Below are positions 8,071-16,480 of a stretch of DNA of 51,767 nt, piece after piece; within the stretch, counting starts at the first letter, position 1; the number at the start of each line of letters is the position of its first letter. Where the stretch lies: the NCBI GenBank assembly GCA_029782025.1, contig JAKOVR010000061.1, positions 1 through 51,767 on the forward strand. Direction: 5' to 3'. This stretch comes from Actinomycetes bacterium. Its GTDB lineage: Bacteria; Actinomycetota; Acidimicrobiia; Acidimicrobiales; Acidimicrobilacustridaceae. The notes under the pieces were generated by a model, which made no database searches, was not told where the DNA came from, and worked only from the letters and a program-made list of their open reading frames with translations. The translations under genes were made by a program, and so were the position numbers.

Positions 8071-9216
8071 TCAGGAGCGCGGGTGGGCGGCCAGGAACGA
8101 CCAGATCACGGCGCTGCTGTCGAGATCGCGGTAGGGCGTGCCCACCAGCAGCTCCGCCGCCCGGCTCGCGGGTTCGTGGCCCATCCAGGCGTGGCCGGCG
8201 CCGCGGACCTTCACGAGCTCGACATCCACCCCCGCCGGGCAACCGGGGTAGCGGTAGGTCGTCAGGTCGCCCGCAGTGGTCGCCGACGGTGGCCCGCCAC
8301 AGCCGTCCCCCGCCGCCAGCATGGCGGTCGAATCGAGGGCGGCGCGGGCCGGCGAGGCTTGGATGCTCTTCTCGCCCCGCCCGCCGTCGAAGGGGGCGTT
8401 CTGGTCGGCGTCGCCGTGGATGTGCAGCGCCGCCACCGGCCGGCTCGGACGGCACGAGTCGATCGCCACCCACCCGGCCTGGAGGCCGATGGCGGCGATC
8501 CGGTCGGCCAGCTCGCAGGCGAGGCGGTAGCTCATGATCCCGCCGTTGGAGTGGCCGGCGGCGAACACGCGGGCCGGGTCGATCGCGTAGTCCTGCCCGA
8601 GCCGGGAGAGGAGCTGGCGGACGAAGGCCACGTCGTCCACCCCCTGAGCGACGGCGGCACCGCAGCAGTCGCCGCCGTTCCACACCCGCCCGTTGGGCAT
8701 CAGGCGGGAACCGACGGAGACGCCGTCGGGGTAGACGACGATGAAGCGGTTGGCCTCGGCCAGACCGTCGAACCCGCTGTTCTGCTCGTACTGGGTGCCC
8801 CAGCCCGTGCCCCCGTGGAAGGCCAGGAGCAGCGGGACCGGCACCCCCGACGGCAGCCCGCTGGGGAGGTACACGTGGTAGGTGCGGTCCCGCCCGTCGT
8901 CGGTGCGCAGCGTGCCGTCCACCTTGCGGCCCCGCGGTTCCACCGCCGGTGCGACCGCGACGGTCGGCGGCACCGGTGCCGCCGTGGTGCCCGAGCCCGC
9001 CGACCCTGCGGTCACCCCGGTCCCAAGCGACCCCGAGGTCACCCCGGGCCCGACCGACCCCGCCGATCGCGGCGGTGCCGTGACGACGCTGCTCGCGTCG
9101 ATGGGCTCGCTCCGGCGGCAGGCGCCGCCGACGGTCATCACGGCCAACGCGGCGAGCACGGCGACGGCCGCTCGCACCGGTCGGCGGGGCGACGGCGGGC
9201 CGACGGCGATGTCCAT
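8071..9216 (-). CDS. PHB-depolymerase/feruloyl-esterase-like secreted hydrolase (LpqC-like)
   Basis: 381 residues, alpha/beta hydrolase. Seen: hydrophobic N-terminal segment (about 14-32) ending near a Cys, so secreted or lipid-anchored although the lipobox is weak; a Ser/Thr/Pro-rich linker to about 90; FHGGTG oxyanion region; CCGAAVAQGVDDVAF, a motif of the PHB depolymerase/LpqC group; nucleophile in AGHSNGG; and LHIHGDADQNAPF near the acid/His part. It probably hydrolyses an ester (short polyester or aromatic ester) outside the membrane. An AGGGAG ribosome site precedes the ATG. It lies 67 bp downstream of the cpaF-like gene on the same strand. Confidence 0.85.
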   Translation of the reverse strand: MDIAVGPPSPRRPVRAAVAVLAALAVMTVGGACRRSEPIDASSVVTAPPRSAGSVGPGVTSGSLGTGVTAGSAGSGTTAAPVPPTVAVAPAVEPRGRKVDGTLRTDDGRDRTYHVYLPSGLPSGVPVPLLLAFHGGTGWGTQYEQNSGFDGLAEANRFIVVYPDGVSVGSRLMPNGRVWNGGDCCGAAVAQGVDDVAFVRQLLSRLGQDYAIDPARVFAAGHSNGGIMSYRLACELADRIAAIGLQAGWVAIDSCRPSRPVAALHIHGDADQNAPFDGGRGEKSIQASPARAALDSTAMLAAGDGCGGPPSATTAGDLTTYRYPGCPAGVDVELVKVRGAGHAWMGHEPASRAAELLVGTPYRDLDSSAVIWSFLAAHPRS

Positions 9217-9283
9217 GGCTCCCTGTCGGGACGAGCGACCGGATCGGTTCACGTCGCGCCGGGGAACCACGGCGGGCCGACCG

Positions 9284-10687
9284 TCAGTGCCCCGAGCCCT
9301 CGGTGGGGATCTCGAAGCCGTCGTCGCTCGACGCCGGCAGGCCCTTGGCGTCGGCGTCGCGGGCGAACAGCTCGGCCGGGAGCCGGATGCCGAAGTCCTC
9401 GAGGCGATCGGCGAACTTGGGTCGCACGCCGGTGGGCCGCAGCCGCCCGAGGGACTTGCCGGCGTCGGAGTACCCGGCGCTGTAGTCGTAGAGGAAGATG
9501 TCCTGGAGCGCGATGGCATCGCCCTCCATGCCCTGCACCTCGGTGATGTGGGTGATCTTGCGGGAGCCGTCGCGTAGCCGGCTCATGGTGATCACCAGGT
9601 CGATGGCCGAGGAGATCTGCTCGCGGATGGCCTTCACCGGCAGGTCGAACCCGGCCATCAGCACCAGCGTCTCCAGACGGGAGAGGGCGTCGCGAGGGTT
9701 GTTGGCGTGGAGGGTGGTGACCGACCCGTCGTGGCCCGTGTTCATGGCCTGGAGCATGTCGAGCGCCTCGCCGCCACGGACCTCGCCCACCACGATGCGA
9801 TCGGGGCGCATGCGGAGGGTGTTCTTCACCAGGTCGCGGATGGTGATCTCGCCCCGGCCGTCGGGGTTCGGGGGACGGGCCTCCATGGCCAGCACGTGGT
9901 CCTGTTCGAGCACGAGCTCCTTGGCGTCCTCCACCGTGATGATGCGTTCGTTCTTGGGGATGAACGACGACAGCACGTTGAGCGTGGTGGTCTTGCCGCT
10001 GCCGGAGCCGCCGTTCACCACGATGTTGAGACGACCGACGATGCAGGCTTGGAGGAAGCGGGCGGTGCGGGCGTCGAGGGTGCCGTACCGGATGAGGTCG
10101 TCGATCTTGGGGCGATCGGTGCCGAACTTGCGAATGGTGAGGAACGGGCCGCCGTAGGCAATCGGGTGCACCACCGCGTTGACACGGGACCCGTCGGGAA
10201 GGCGGGCATCGACCATCGGGCTGGCTTCGTCGATGCGCCGGCCGACCTCGCTCACGATCTTGTCGATCACCCGCTTGACGTGCTGCTCGTCCACGAACAC
10301 GACGTCGGACTTCACCAGTCGGCCGCTGTGCCCTTCGATGTAGACGCTCTTCGGGCCGTTGACCATGATGTCGCTGACGTCGGGATCGCGGAGCAGCGGG
10401 TCGAGCGGGCCGTACCCGACGATGTCGTCGGTGATCTCCATGACCAGCCGGGCGCGGTCGGCCTGCGAGAGCGGCGCCCGCTCCTTCGACAGGGCGACCT
10501 GCAGCTTCTCGGTGACGCGCTTCTTCAGCTCCTCGACCGGCAGCTTCTTCTCGTAGAGCAGCGGCCCGAGGTCGTCGATGAGAGAGGCGTGGAGACGGCC
10601 ACGGAGGTCCTCGAGGATCGGGTCGAGCCGACCCTTGCCTGGTTCCGGAACTGCCTTCGCGTCGTAGAGCCGCTTGTAGAGCGACAC
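9284..10687 (-). CDS. cpaF: CpaF/TadA-type secretion ATPase
   Basis: 467 residues, the ATPase that powers tight-adherence (Flp) pilus or type II-like secretion. Seen: N-terminal helical domain; DIMVNGP; RFL-linked motifs; Walker A GGSGSGKTTT at about residue 225; ITVEDAKEL Asp box; Walker B RIVVGEVRGGEALDML; and the His box TTLHANNP. The family usually sits with cpaE/tadBC; none is visible here, so partners must lie elsewhere. The GTG start has GAGGAG about 6 nt before it and a TAACGT -10-like box around 10733-10738. The C-terminal 50 residues extend beyond the conserved core. Confidence 0.93.
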   Translation of the reverse strand: MSLYKRLYDAKAVPEPGKGRLDPILEDLRGRLHASLIDDLGPLLYEKKLPVEELKKRVTEKLQVALSKERAPLSQADRARLVMEITDDIVGYGPLDPLLRDPDVSDIMVNGPKSVYIEGHSGRLVKSDVVFVDEQHVKRVIDKIVSEVGRRIDEASPMVDARLPDGSRVNAVVHPIAYGGPFLTIRKFGTDRPKIDDLIRYGTLDARTARFLQACIVGRLNIVVNGGSGSGKTTTLNVLSSFIPKNERIITVEDAKELVLEQDHVLAMEARPPNPDGRGEITIRDLVKNTLRMRPDRIVVGEVRGGEALDMLQAMNTGHDGSVTTLHANNPRDALSRLETLVLMAGFDLPVKAIREQISSAIDLVITMSRLRDGSRKITHITEVQGMEGDAIALQDIFLYDYSAGYSDAGKSLGRLRPTGVRPKFADRLEDFGIRLPAELFARDADAKGLPASSDDGFEIPTEGSGH

Positions 10688-10878
10688 CGCTGCTCCTCGC
10701 TGCCGATGGTCCCCCGCACTGCCCGGGACGACACGTTAGACCGAGATCCGATCGATGTGCCGCTGCCCGGCCCTTCGGCCGAGATCCTACTCCCCCCTGG
10801 CGCCCGGGCGGCCCCCGCGGGCCGCTCGGCACGGCCTTCCGGCCAGACCCGGCGAGGCCGGCGTGCCACACTGCCGGC

Positions 10879-11724
10879 ATGTCCGTGCCCGCCCGGGACC
10901 GCTCCGGCCGCCTGCTCGGCGCCGCCCTCTACGGGGGCACGGCGGCGGCCGCGTTCGCCGCTCCGCCGCTGGCCCGGCGGCTGCGACGGCGCCGCGGCCG
11001 TCTGGCGCCCGTGGCGGACCTTGCCGTCCAGGCCGCCGTGGTCGGCGGCGGCTGGGCGGCGATCGCGTTGTGCGAGCGGCGCCGGCCCTTCCGCGCCGCG
11101 TGGAACCGGGCCAACGACGACGTCGCCGCCGACCTGACCTCGCTCGTCGTGGTCGGCGGTGCCGCCCAGGTCGCCGTCGGAGCCGCCGTGGCCACGGCCC
11201 ACCGCACCTTCGGGTCGCCCTCCGGGCCCCGCCGGGCCGGCCGGCTGCCGGCCCCGGTGGCCCTCGCCGTGTCGCTGACCGCCTACGACCTGGCCCACAC
11301 CACCTTCCACCGGATCCTCCACGAGCGGGCGGGATGGCGGTTCCACGCCGTCCACCACGCCCCCGAGCGCCTCTACTGGCTCAATGCCACCCGGTTCCAC
11401 CTCGTGGAGATGGTCCTCGACGGCGTCCTCGAGCAGACCGTGCTGGGCCTCCTCGGTATCGACGGCGACGCCGCCGTGCGCCACCGGGTGTTCCGTGGCC
11501 TCTTCGGCCAGATCCAGCACGGCAACGTCGCCATCGACAGCGGCGCCCTCAACGCCGTCCTGTCCACCCCCGAGCGCCACCGGTGGCACCACTCGACGTC
11601 GGTGCAGGAGGGCAACAGCAACTACGGCGCCGTGGTGTGCCTGTGGGACCGGGCCTTCGGCTCGGGCTTCCTCCCCGAGCACCCGTTCGATGGCACCGTC
11701 GGGCTCGGCGTCGCCGGCGACTGA
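10879..11724 (+). CDS. Fatty acid hydroxylase / sterol desaturase superfamily membrane enzyme
   Basis: 281 residues with several hydrophobic segments and the di-iron histidine clusters of the superfamily: HTTFH, FHAVHH and RWHHS. Members are integral membrane oxygenases that hydroxylate or desaturate lipids. The first 100 residues are Ala/Arg-rich with likely membrane helices. The ATG lies downstream of 191 bp of noncoding DNA that separates it from divergent cpaF; only a weak CACACT box 6 nt before the start was seen. It converges on the F420-type gene with 21 bp between stops. Lipid or sterol substrate not predictable. Confidence 0.85.
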   Translation: MSVPARDRSGRLLGAALYGGTAAAAFAAPPLARRLRRRRGRLAPVADLAVQAAVVGGGWAAIALCERRRPFRAAWNRANDDVAADLTSLVVVGGAAQVAVGAAVATAHRTFGSPSGPRRAGRLPAPVALAVSLTAYDLAHTTFHRILHERAGWRFHAVHHAPERLYWLNATRFHLVEMVLDGVLEQTVLGLLGIDGDAAVRHRVFRGLFGQIQHGNVAIDSGALNAVLSTPERHRWHHSTSVQEGNSNYGAVVCLWDRAFGSGFLPEHPFDGTVGLGVAGD

Positions 11725-11745
11725 TCCGACCTGGCGCCCTGCCCG

Positions 11746-12189
11746 TCAGGGGCGGGGCTCGCAGATCACCACCGGGATGTCGCGGTCGGTGTTGCGCTGG
11801 TACCCCTCGTACCCCTTGTAGGCCCGCACGATGGTCGGCCAGAGGGCCGCCTTCTCCTCTGGTGAAGCGGTGCGGGCCGAGTAGGGGCGGGTCTCGGTCC
11901 CGACGGTGAGCTCCACCTCGGGGTTGGCGGCGAGGTTCTTGTACCAGTCGGGATGGTCGGTGGATCCACCCTTGGAGGCCACGAGCACGACACGGTCGGG
12001 TTCGTAGATCGGAGCCGTGAGCATGGTCGATCGCCGTTGCCCCGACTTCCGACCGATGGTGTGCAGCTCGAGGGGCTGCATCCCCAACAACCGGCGGGGA
12101 AAGCGACCCCCCGAGACGGCGAGCAGGAGTCGATGCCCGTTCTCGAGCATCCAGGCCCCGGCGCCGAGGACCTTGTCCGGTGTTCTCAT
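11746..12189 (-). CDS. F420-dependent nitroreductase/quinone reductase family (DDN-like)
   Basis: 147 residues. The body LLGMQPLELHTIGRKSGQRRSTML followed later by HPDWYKNLAANPEVELTVG is characteristic of the deazaflavin-dependent nitroreductase (Ddn) group, which uses reduced F420 in mycobacteria and relatives. Split-barrel flavin fold, normal length. It presumably reduces quinones or protects from oxidative stress; the substrate is inferred from the family only. No strong ribosome site is seen before the ATG. Upstream on the same strand is a 51-residue membrane protein gene. Confidence 0.88.
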   Translation of the reverse strand: MRTPDKVLGAGAWMLENGHRLLLAVSGGRFPRRLLGMQPLELHTIGRKSGQRRSTMLTAPIYEPDRVVLVASKGGSTDHPDWYKNLAANPEVELTVGTETRPYSARTASPEEKAALWPTIVRAYKGYEGYQRNTDRDIPVVICEPRP

Positions 12190-12213
12190 GGGTTGCCGTC
12201 TTTCGTTCGTGCC

Positions 12214-12369
12214 TCAGACCGGCGGGCCGGACGAAGGAGGCGGTGGCGGGGAGGATGGCGTGGGCCGACGGCGGCGCCCCGCCACGACGACGATGAGCAC
12301 GGCCAGCGGGGCGATCATGATCGCGATCATCGCGAGGATGATGATGAGCTCACCGGAGCCGATGTTCAT
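12214..12369 (-). CDS. Small single-pass membrane protein (51 aa)
   Basis: Begins MNIGSGELIIILAMI: one hydrophobic helix (about residues 8-30), then GRRRR and a Pro/Ser-rich cytoplasmic tail ending SSGPPV. The N-terminus resembles the membrane anchor of small TatA-like or uncharacterised proteins, but the amphipathic helix of TatA is missing. A minus-strand TAGCAT -10 box lies exactly 6 nt before the ATG, the same box and spacing as the kinase gene, which supports a real leaderless gene. Function unknown. Confidence 0.6.
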   Translation of the reverse strand: MNIGSGELIIILAMIAIMIAPLAVLIVVVAGRRRRPTPSSPPPPPSSGPPV

Positions 12370-12375
12370 CGTCCG

Positions 12376-12381
12376 ATGCTA
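12376..12381 (-). promoter_or_regulatory. -10 box of leaderless small membrane protein gene
   Basis: Minus-strand TAGCAT, 6-nt spacer CGGACG, then ATG of the 51-residue protein. Confidence 0.45.
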
Positions 12382-12389
12382 ACGGCGGG

Positions 12390-13613
12390 TCACGCCACCA
12401 CGCCCTTGATCTTCAGGTCGATGATGGCGTCCATGTCGAGACCGACCTGCCCGAGGATCTCCTCGCAGTGCTCGTTGAACTCGGGCGACCGGTTCGTGGG
12501 CGCGGGCTCGTCGTCGTACTGCACGGGCGACGCGACCAAGGTGAACGGCGTCCCGTCGGCCGTGGCCGTCTCCTGCAGGTACCCGTTGGCCACGACCTGG
12601 GGGTCCGTCGCCAGCTCGGCGGTGTTCTGCACCGGCGCCCACTGGCCCTTCATCCCCTCGAAGGTGGCCTTCCACTCCGCCTGGGTCCGCGAGGCGATGA
12701 TGTCGGCCACGAGCAACGCCCCCTCGTTGGCGTTGGCCATGAAGGCCTCCTGCGTGCTGAACCGCTCGTCGGTGACGAGCTCCGGGCGGCCGACCCGCTC
12801 GCAGAACTCCGGCCAGTAGTGCAGGCCCTGCAGCATCGAGAAGGCGATGTACCGGTCGTCGGATGTCCGGTACATGCCGATGAGCGGGTTGAAGCCCGAC
12901 CCCACGTGGGTGGACGGGCCGGCCATCCACGGGCCGCCCAACTGCTGGGTGAGGGCGATGGCCGCGCTCATCGACCACATGCCGGTCCCCAGCAGGGACA
13001 CGTCGACCACCGACGGTTCGCCCGTGCGCTCCCGGCGCAGCAGCGCGGCGGCGATGCCGCCGGCGATGGTCATCGCCCCGATCGAGTCACCGAAGGCGGG
13101 CGACGGCTGCACCACCCGGCCGGCCACGTCCGACGGGGTGGAGCTCTCGGCACACCCGGCCCGGGCCCAGAAGGCCAGGAAGTCGTACCCGCCGGCGTCG
13201 GCGTCGGGTCCCCGGTTGCCGTAGCCCGACCCCCGCACGTAGATGATGTCGGGGTTGTGCCGGCGGATGTCGTCGACCTCGATCCGCAGCCGCTCCCGGA
13301 CACCGGGCATCTTGTTGGTCAGGAACACGTCGCACGTGGCGGCCAGCTTGTAGACGATCTCCACGCCCTCGTCGGTGGCCAGGTCGAGACCGATGCTCTT
13401 CTTGCCCCGGTTGGAGTGCTCCATGATCACCTGCACGCCGCCCATGAAGGCCGACAGCCCGGTGCTCATCAGCCCCCGCATGGCGTCGCCCCGGGTGACG
13501 TGTTCGATCTTGATCACCTCGGCCCCCCAGTCGGCCAGGATCGCCGACGCCGCCGGCACGAAGGTGTGCTCCGCCACCTCCAGCACCCGGATGCCTTCCA
13601 TCACCTTGCTCAT
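12390..13613 (-). CDS. CaiB/BaiF-family (class III) CoA-transferase
   Basis: 407 residues. Family signs: opening GIRVLEVAEHTFVPAASAILADWGAEVIKIEH, NRGKKSIGLDL, and SGYGNRGPDADAGGYDF in which the final Asp matches the catalytic aspartate that forms the acyl-CoA intermediate. Members move CoA between acyl donors and carboxylic acids such as carnitine, formate, bile acids or alpha-methylacyl substrates. The ATG at 13613 gives the usual N-terminus; a possible extension upstream would run into hairpin 2. A TACGAT -10-like box lies about 47 nt upstream on the minus strand. It may feed the acyl-CoA pathway at 18-26 kb, but that is inference. Confidence 0.92.
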   Translation of the reverse strand: MSKVMEGIRVLEVAEHTFVPAASAILADWGAEVIKIEHVTRGDAMRGLMSTGLSAFMGGVQVIMEHSNRGKKSIGLDLATDEGVEIVYKLAATCDVFLTNKMPGVRERLRIEVDDIRRHNPDIIYVRGSGYGNRGPDADAGGYDFLAFWARAGCAESSTPSDVAGRVVQPSPAFGDSIGAMTIAGGIAAALLRRERTGEPSVVDVSLLGTGMWSMSAAIALTQQLGGPWMAGPSTHVGSGFNPLIGMYRTSDDRYIAFSMLQGLHYWPEFCERVGRPELVTDERFSTQEAFMANANEGALLVADIIASRTQAEWKATFEGMKGQWAPVQNTAELATDPQVVANGYLQETATADGTPFTLVASPVQYDDEPAPTNRSPEFNEHCEEILGQVGLDMDAIIDLKIKGVVA

Positions 13614-13695
13614 TGGTCCCCCGATGTGGTCGAGCGCCGTGCGCTCCGCAGTCGCCGCATCGTAGGGCGGCCGGCCGTCGCCCACCGCGCCCTCC

Positions 13696-13743
13696 CCCGT
13701 GGGTGCGAATTGTTCGCGAACGCGAACAATTCGCACCCACGGG
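13696..13743. repeat. GGGTGCG-capped intergenic hairpin 2 (between divergent genes)
   Basis: Perfect 23-bp inverted repeat (arms 13696-13718 and 13721-13743) with a 2-nt loop. It lies between the divergent CoA-transferase and HNH genes, so it cannot terminate either of them. The outer arm GTGGGTGCG/CGCACCCAC is shared with hairpins 1 and 3, while the inner arm (AATTGTTCGCG) is different. Confidence 0.85.
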
Positions 13744-13805
13744 CATTTGATCCGATCTTTCTACGGCTCTCTGTTCGTCTCCGTATTCCTGTCACAGGGG
13801 GTTCG

Positions 13806-13811
13806 TATCCT
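13806..13811 (+). promoter_or_regulatory. -10 box of leaderless HNH gene
   Basis: TATCCT followed by 7 nt and the ATG at 13819; no ribosome site between. Confidence 0.45.
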
Positions 13812-13818
13812 GTCGGGT

Positions 13819-15075
13819 ATGGACGATCTGGTGGATCTGCTCGAGCGGTGCCGCAAGGCCGCCGCAGCCGATCCCGCCCTGTGCACCGACACCCAACTCC
13901 AGACCGGGGTCCTCGCCCTCGAAGCCGCCCAGACCGCGCTCGCCGCCGCCGAAGCCGCGCTGCTGGCCGAGCTCGACGCCCGGGGCACCACCGAGATCGA
14001 ACACGCTCTGGCCACCGGCACCTGGCTGGCGAGGGAAGCCCACCTGCCGCCGAAGGTGGCCCGGGGCAAGGTCCGCACCGCGGTCAAGCTCCGCCGCTGC
14101 CTCCCCGGCGTGGCCGACGCCATGATCGACGGCCGCATCAACGACCACCACGCTGCGGTCCTGGCCATCGCCGCCAACCCGAGGATCGCCGAAGCGTTCG
14201 CTTCGATCGTCCCCCAGCTGGTCGACGCCGCGGAAGGCACCGTGTTCGACGTGTGGCGCCGCGACGTCCACGGCGCCGCCGACCTGTTGGACCAAGACGG
14301 CGGGCACGACCCCGCCCGCGACTCCGACCGCAACCGGCTCACCGTCGATCCGTTGCTCGACGGGGTCGTCCAGATCCACGGCACCCTCACCGGCGACCAC
14401 GCCATCGCCTTCTCCACCCTGGTCAACAAACGCGCCGACGCCCTCTTCCACCTGCATGCCCGCGACAACGTCGAGTTCCCCGACCTCCCCATCCCCAGCC
14501 GCGCGGTGATCATGGCCGACGCGCTCGTCGACCTGGTCCGCCACGGCGCCGCTCACACCCCCGGCGACGGCCACCACAACGAACAACCCCGCAGCGAAGC
14601 CATCCTCCTCATCAACGACACCGACCTCTCGGTCCTCACCCTCGACCGCGCCCTCGTCGACCAGCGCACCGCATCACTCCTGGTCTGCGACGCCGGGTGG
14701 GCCAAGATGACCCTCGACACCAACGGCGTTCCCCTCGCCCTCGGCCGCACCCAGCGCTACGCCACCGCCGCGCTCCGCCTCGCCCTCGCCGTACGCGACG
14801 GCGGCTGCATCTTCCCCGGCTGCACCGCCCCACCCACCTGGTGCGATGCGCATCACATCGAACACTGGGAACACGGCGGCAAGACCGACCAGGACAACAT
14901 GGCCCTGCTCTGCCGGCACCACCACCGACGCGTCGCCCACGCCCCGGGCTGGACCATGACCCCCACCGGAAACGGCCGGTTCCTGTTCACCAGCCCCACC
15001 GGCATCCAACGCCACTCCCAACACCACGGCACCCACCCACCCCCTGACACCCGAGCCGGCCCCGCCCCACCCTGA
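13819..15075 (+). CDS. DUF222-HNH endonuclease
   Basis: 418 residues. An N-terminal DUF222 helical region (to about 330) is followed by an HNH nuclease: CIFPGCTAPPTWCDAHHIEHW, then GGKTDQDNMALLCRHHHRRV, which gives the zinc cysteines (two pairs) and the HH/N/H catalytic core. This family is present in many copies in actinobacterial genomes and is suspected to be mobile or phage-related; its role is unknown. The C-terminus is Pro/His-rich. The ATG is preferred over longer options because of the -10 box 7 nt before it and because longer frames run through hairpin 2. Codon use looks like its neighbours, so recent transfer is not evident. Confidence 0.92.
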   Translation: MDDLVDLLERCRKAAAADPALCTDTQLQTGVLALEAAQTALAAAEAALLAELDARGTTEIEHALATGTWLAREAHLPPKVARGKVRTAVKLRRCLPGVADAMIDGRINDHHAAVLAIAANPRIAEAFASIVPQLVDAAEGTVFDVWRRDVHGAADLLDQDGGHDPARDSDRNRLTVDPLLDGVVQIHGTLTGDHAIAFSTLVNKRADALFHLHARDNVEFPDLPIPSRAVIMADALVDLVRHGAAHTPGDGHHNEQPRSEAILLINDTDLSVLTLDRALVDQRTASLLVCDAGWAKMTLDTNGVPLALGRTQRYATAALRLALAVRDGGCIFPGCTAPPTWCDAHHIEHWEHGGKTDQDNMALLCRHHHRRVAHAPGWTMTPTGNGRFLFTSPTGIQRHSQHHGTHPPPDTRAGPAPP

Positions 15076-15278
15076 TCCTTGAACTTCCAACGGACTGTGC
15101 CCCATCGCTGCGTCTGACGTCGACGCAGGTCGACTTCGGTCGAGACGAACGGGGTCCCTTCAGAACCGATCGATGTTCTCGTTCCAGCGTCGCCAGCATC
15201 CCACTTCGCCGGGTCCATCGGCCCGCATGCCCGGGCTCTTCGGCGATCGGGGCGGTGTTAGGGGACACCCGTGGATTG

Positions 15279-15686
15279 TCAGGAGCGAGGTGGTGGAGGC
15301 TCGATCCGCTCGATCGTCGTGAGCCGGTCGAGCGATCGGTCGAATGATGCGACCTTGTTCACGCCGGTGGTCTCGGCACACGCGACGAGGTAGGCCTCCG
15401 CGAAGTCGAGCCATTCGATCTCGTAGACCTCGATCGCGCGGAGCAGGAGGGCCGGGTCGACGGTGACGATCGCTTTGAACGCGATCAGGGATCGAATCGC
15501 CTCGGCGATCTGGCCGCGAGCGACCTTGTAGAAGGACTCGAGCACATAGACCGTCTCGGCGACCACGAGATCTGCGAGGAGCAGCTGTGATGCCGAGGCG
15601 AGATACGAGGTCGCTCGTGCCGCCATGTCCGGCGGATCGCCGGTCAGGTGGCGAACGAGGATGTTCGTGTCGACGAATGCGCTCAC
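15279..15686 (-). CDS. vapC: PIN-domain toxin (VapC-like)
   Basis: 135 residues, PIN-domain RNase. Acidic active-site residues visible: D6 in FVDTNILVRH, Glu in VVAETVYVL, Asp in EWLDFAEAYLVA, and Asp near VASFDRSLDRL. It would cleave RNA when freed from its antitoxin. The GTG start overlaps the stop of the AbrB-type antitoxin gene (GTGA), the classic VapBC arrangement. Length fits the family. It is flanked by an HNH gene and short hypothetical genes, a typical accessory setting. Confidence 0.92.
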   Translation of the reverse strand: MSAFVDTNILVRHLTGDPPDMAARATSYLASASQLLLADLVVAETVYVLESFYKVARGQIAEAIRSLIAFKAIVTVDPALLLRAIEVYEIEWLDFAEAYLVACAETTGVNKVASFDRSLDRLTTIERIEPPPPRS

Positions 15687-15931
15687 CGACGCTCGGTCGC
15701 CCGTGTCGAGCGCGTCTTGCGGATGATGTCGTCCCAGGCCACGTTGCGCTTCGACGCAGGCACCGTCACCGAGCCGGCGAGCGACAGGAAGTCAGGGGTC
15801 CTTGCCAGGATCGCCCGATTGCCCTCGACGTGGAACACGACCTCGTCGCCCTCTTTGATCCCGAGCGCATCGCGTACCGCCTTCGGCACGGTCACCTGAC
15901 CCTTCGATGTCACCTTTGCCGCAGCGTCCAC
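15683..15931 (-). CDS. vapB: AbrB/MazE-type antitoxin (VapB-like)
   Basis: 82 residues. An N-terminal swapped-hairpin DNA-binding domain (AKVTSKGQVTVPKAVRDALGI, then GDEVVFHVEG) is followed by a toxin-binding tail. The GTG at 15931 is preferred over the upstream ATG at 15976: AAGGAG lies 9 nt before it, and the longer form would translate through the operator-like inverted repeat. It should bind VapC and repress its own promoter. Confidence 0.9.
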   Translation of the reverse strand: MDAAAKVTSKGQVTVPKAVRDALGIKEGDEVVFHVEGNRAILARTPDFLSLAGSVTVPASKRNVAWDDIIRKTRSTRATERR

Positions 15932-15941
15932 GAGAAGAGTC

Positions 15942-15967
15942 TCCTTACCTCGGGAAGGCAGTAAGGA
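15942..15967. promoter_or_regulatory. Probable VapBC autoregulatory operator
   Basis: Inverted repeat TCCTTAC-N12-GTAAGGA directly upstream of the antitoxin GTG, overlapping its ribosome site. This is the position expected for autorepression by the AbrB-fold antitoxin. Confidence 0.5.
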
Positions 15968-16072
15968 TAGCAGCAATGTCGCAGGCGCCCCCGAACGTCA
16001 TCAGCCCGGCCCACGCAAACGGGCGGAACGCCGGATCGGTGGCGGCTCAGCCGGGACAGCCGTTCACCCCGG

Positions 16073-16078
16073 TACCCT
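16073..16078 (+). promoter_or_regulatory. -10 box before short membrane-protein gene
   Basis: TACCCT, 6-nt spacer CGGCTC, then GTG at 16085. Confidence 0.35.
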
Positions 16079-16084
16079 CGGCTC

Positions 16085-16306
16085 GTGCAGCTTCTCGGGG
16101 GCATTCTGATCGCTGTCGCCCTCCTCTCGGGCGCCGTTGCGCTGGTCACCTTCGGGCCGGCGAAGGGAAGCGTTGGTGACATTCTCATGCGAGGCGCTCG
16201 ACGTGTTTCCGGCCAGCGCTCCCCCGGGCAGGCTCGGTCGAACGAGCGGGAACGGCTTAGGGAATCGAAGCGACGTGAACGCTCACGTTCTCGCTATCGG
16301 GGATGA
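16085..16306 (+). CDS. Short membrane protein with basic tail (73 aa), hypothetical
   Basis: One N-terminal hydrophobic helix (LLGGILIAVALLSGAVALV) followed by a strongly basic tail rich in Arg, Ser and Glu (RERLRESKRRERSRSRYRG at the end). No known family recognised. Support is modest: a -10 box with leaderless spacing before the GTG and a plausible membrane segment. No ribosome site. It follows the vapBC promoter region on the opposite strand. Confidence 0.4.
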   Translation: MQLLGGILIAVALLSGAVALVTFGPAKGSVGDILMRGARRVSGQRSPGQARSNERERLRESKRRERSRSRYRG

Positions 16307-16480
16307 CCCGAACCTCGCTCCCGCGTGTCCCTGATCCACGGACCGCGAACGCTCAGATCGCCGGCTCGAGTTCTCCAGTCTGATGACCGGCGCCGCGGCT
16401 GACCCCCGCCCGCGCCGGGTATGCGCAGGTAGGTTCGTCGTGCGCCTTGGTCCAGAGGCCACAACTCGCTCGGAGGACAC

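Noticed and set aside
13696..13743. Possible LexA/SOS box in hairpin 2 (GTTCGCGAAC)
   Set aside because: The actinobacterial SOS box needs CGAAC-N4-GTTCG spacing; the hairpin has a different order, so it is only a coincidental match inside the palindrome.
16137..16334. Alternative frame overlapping the 73-residue membrane protein
   Set aside because: No motif, no -10 or ribosome site in the right position; the other frame has a membrane helix and -10 box.
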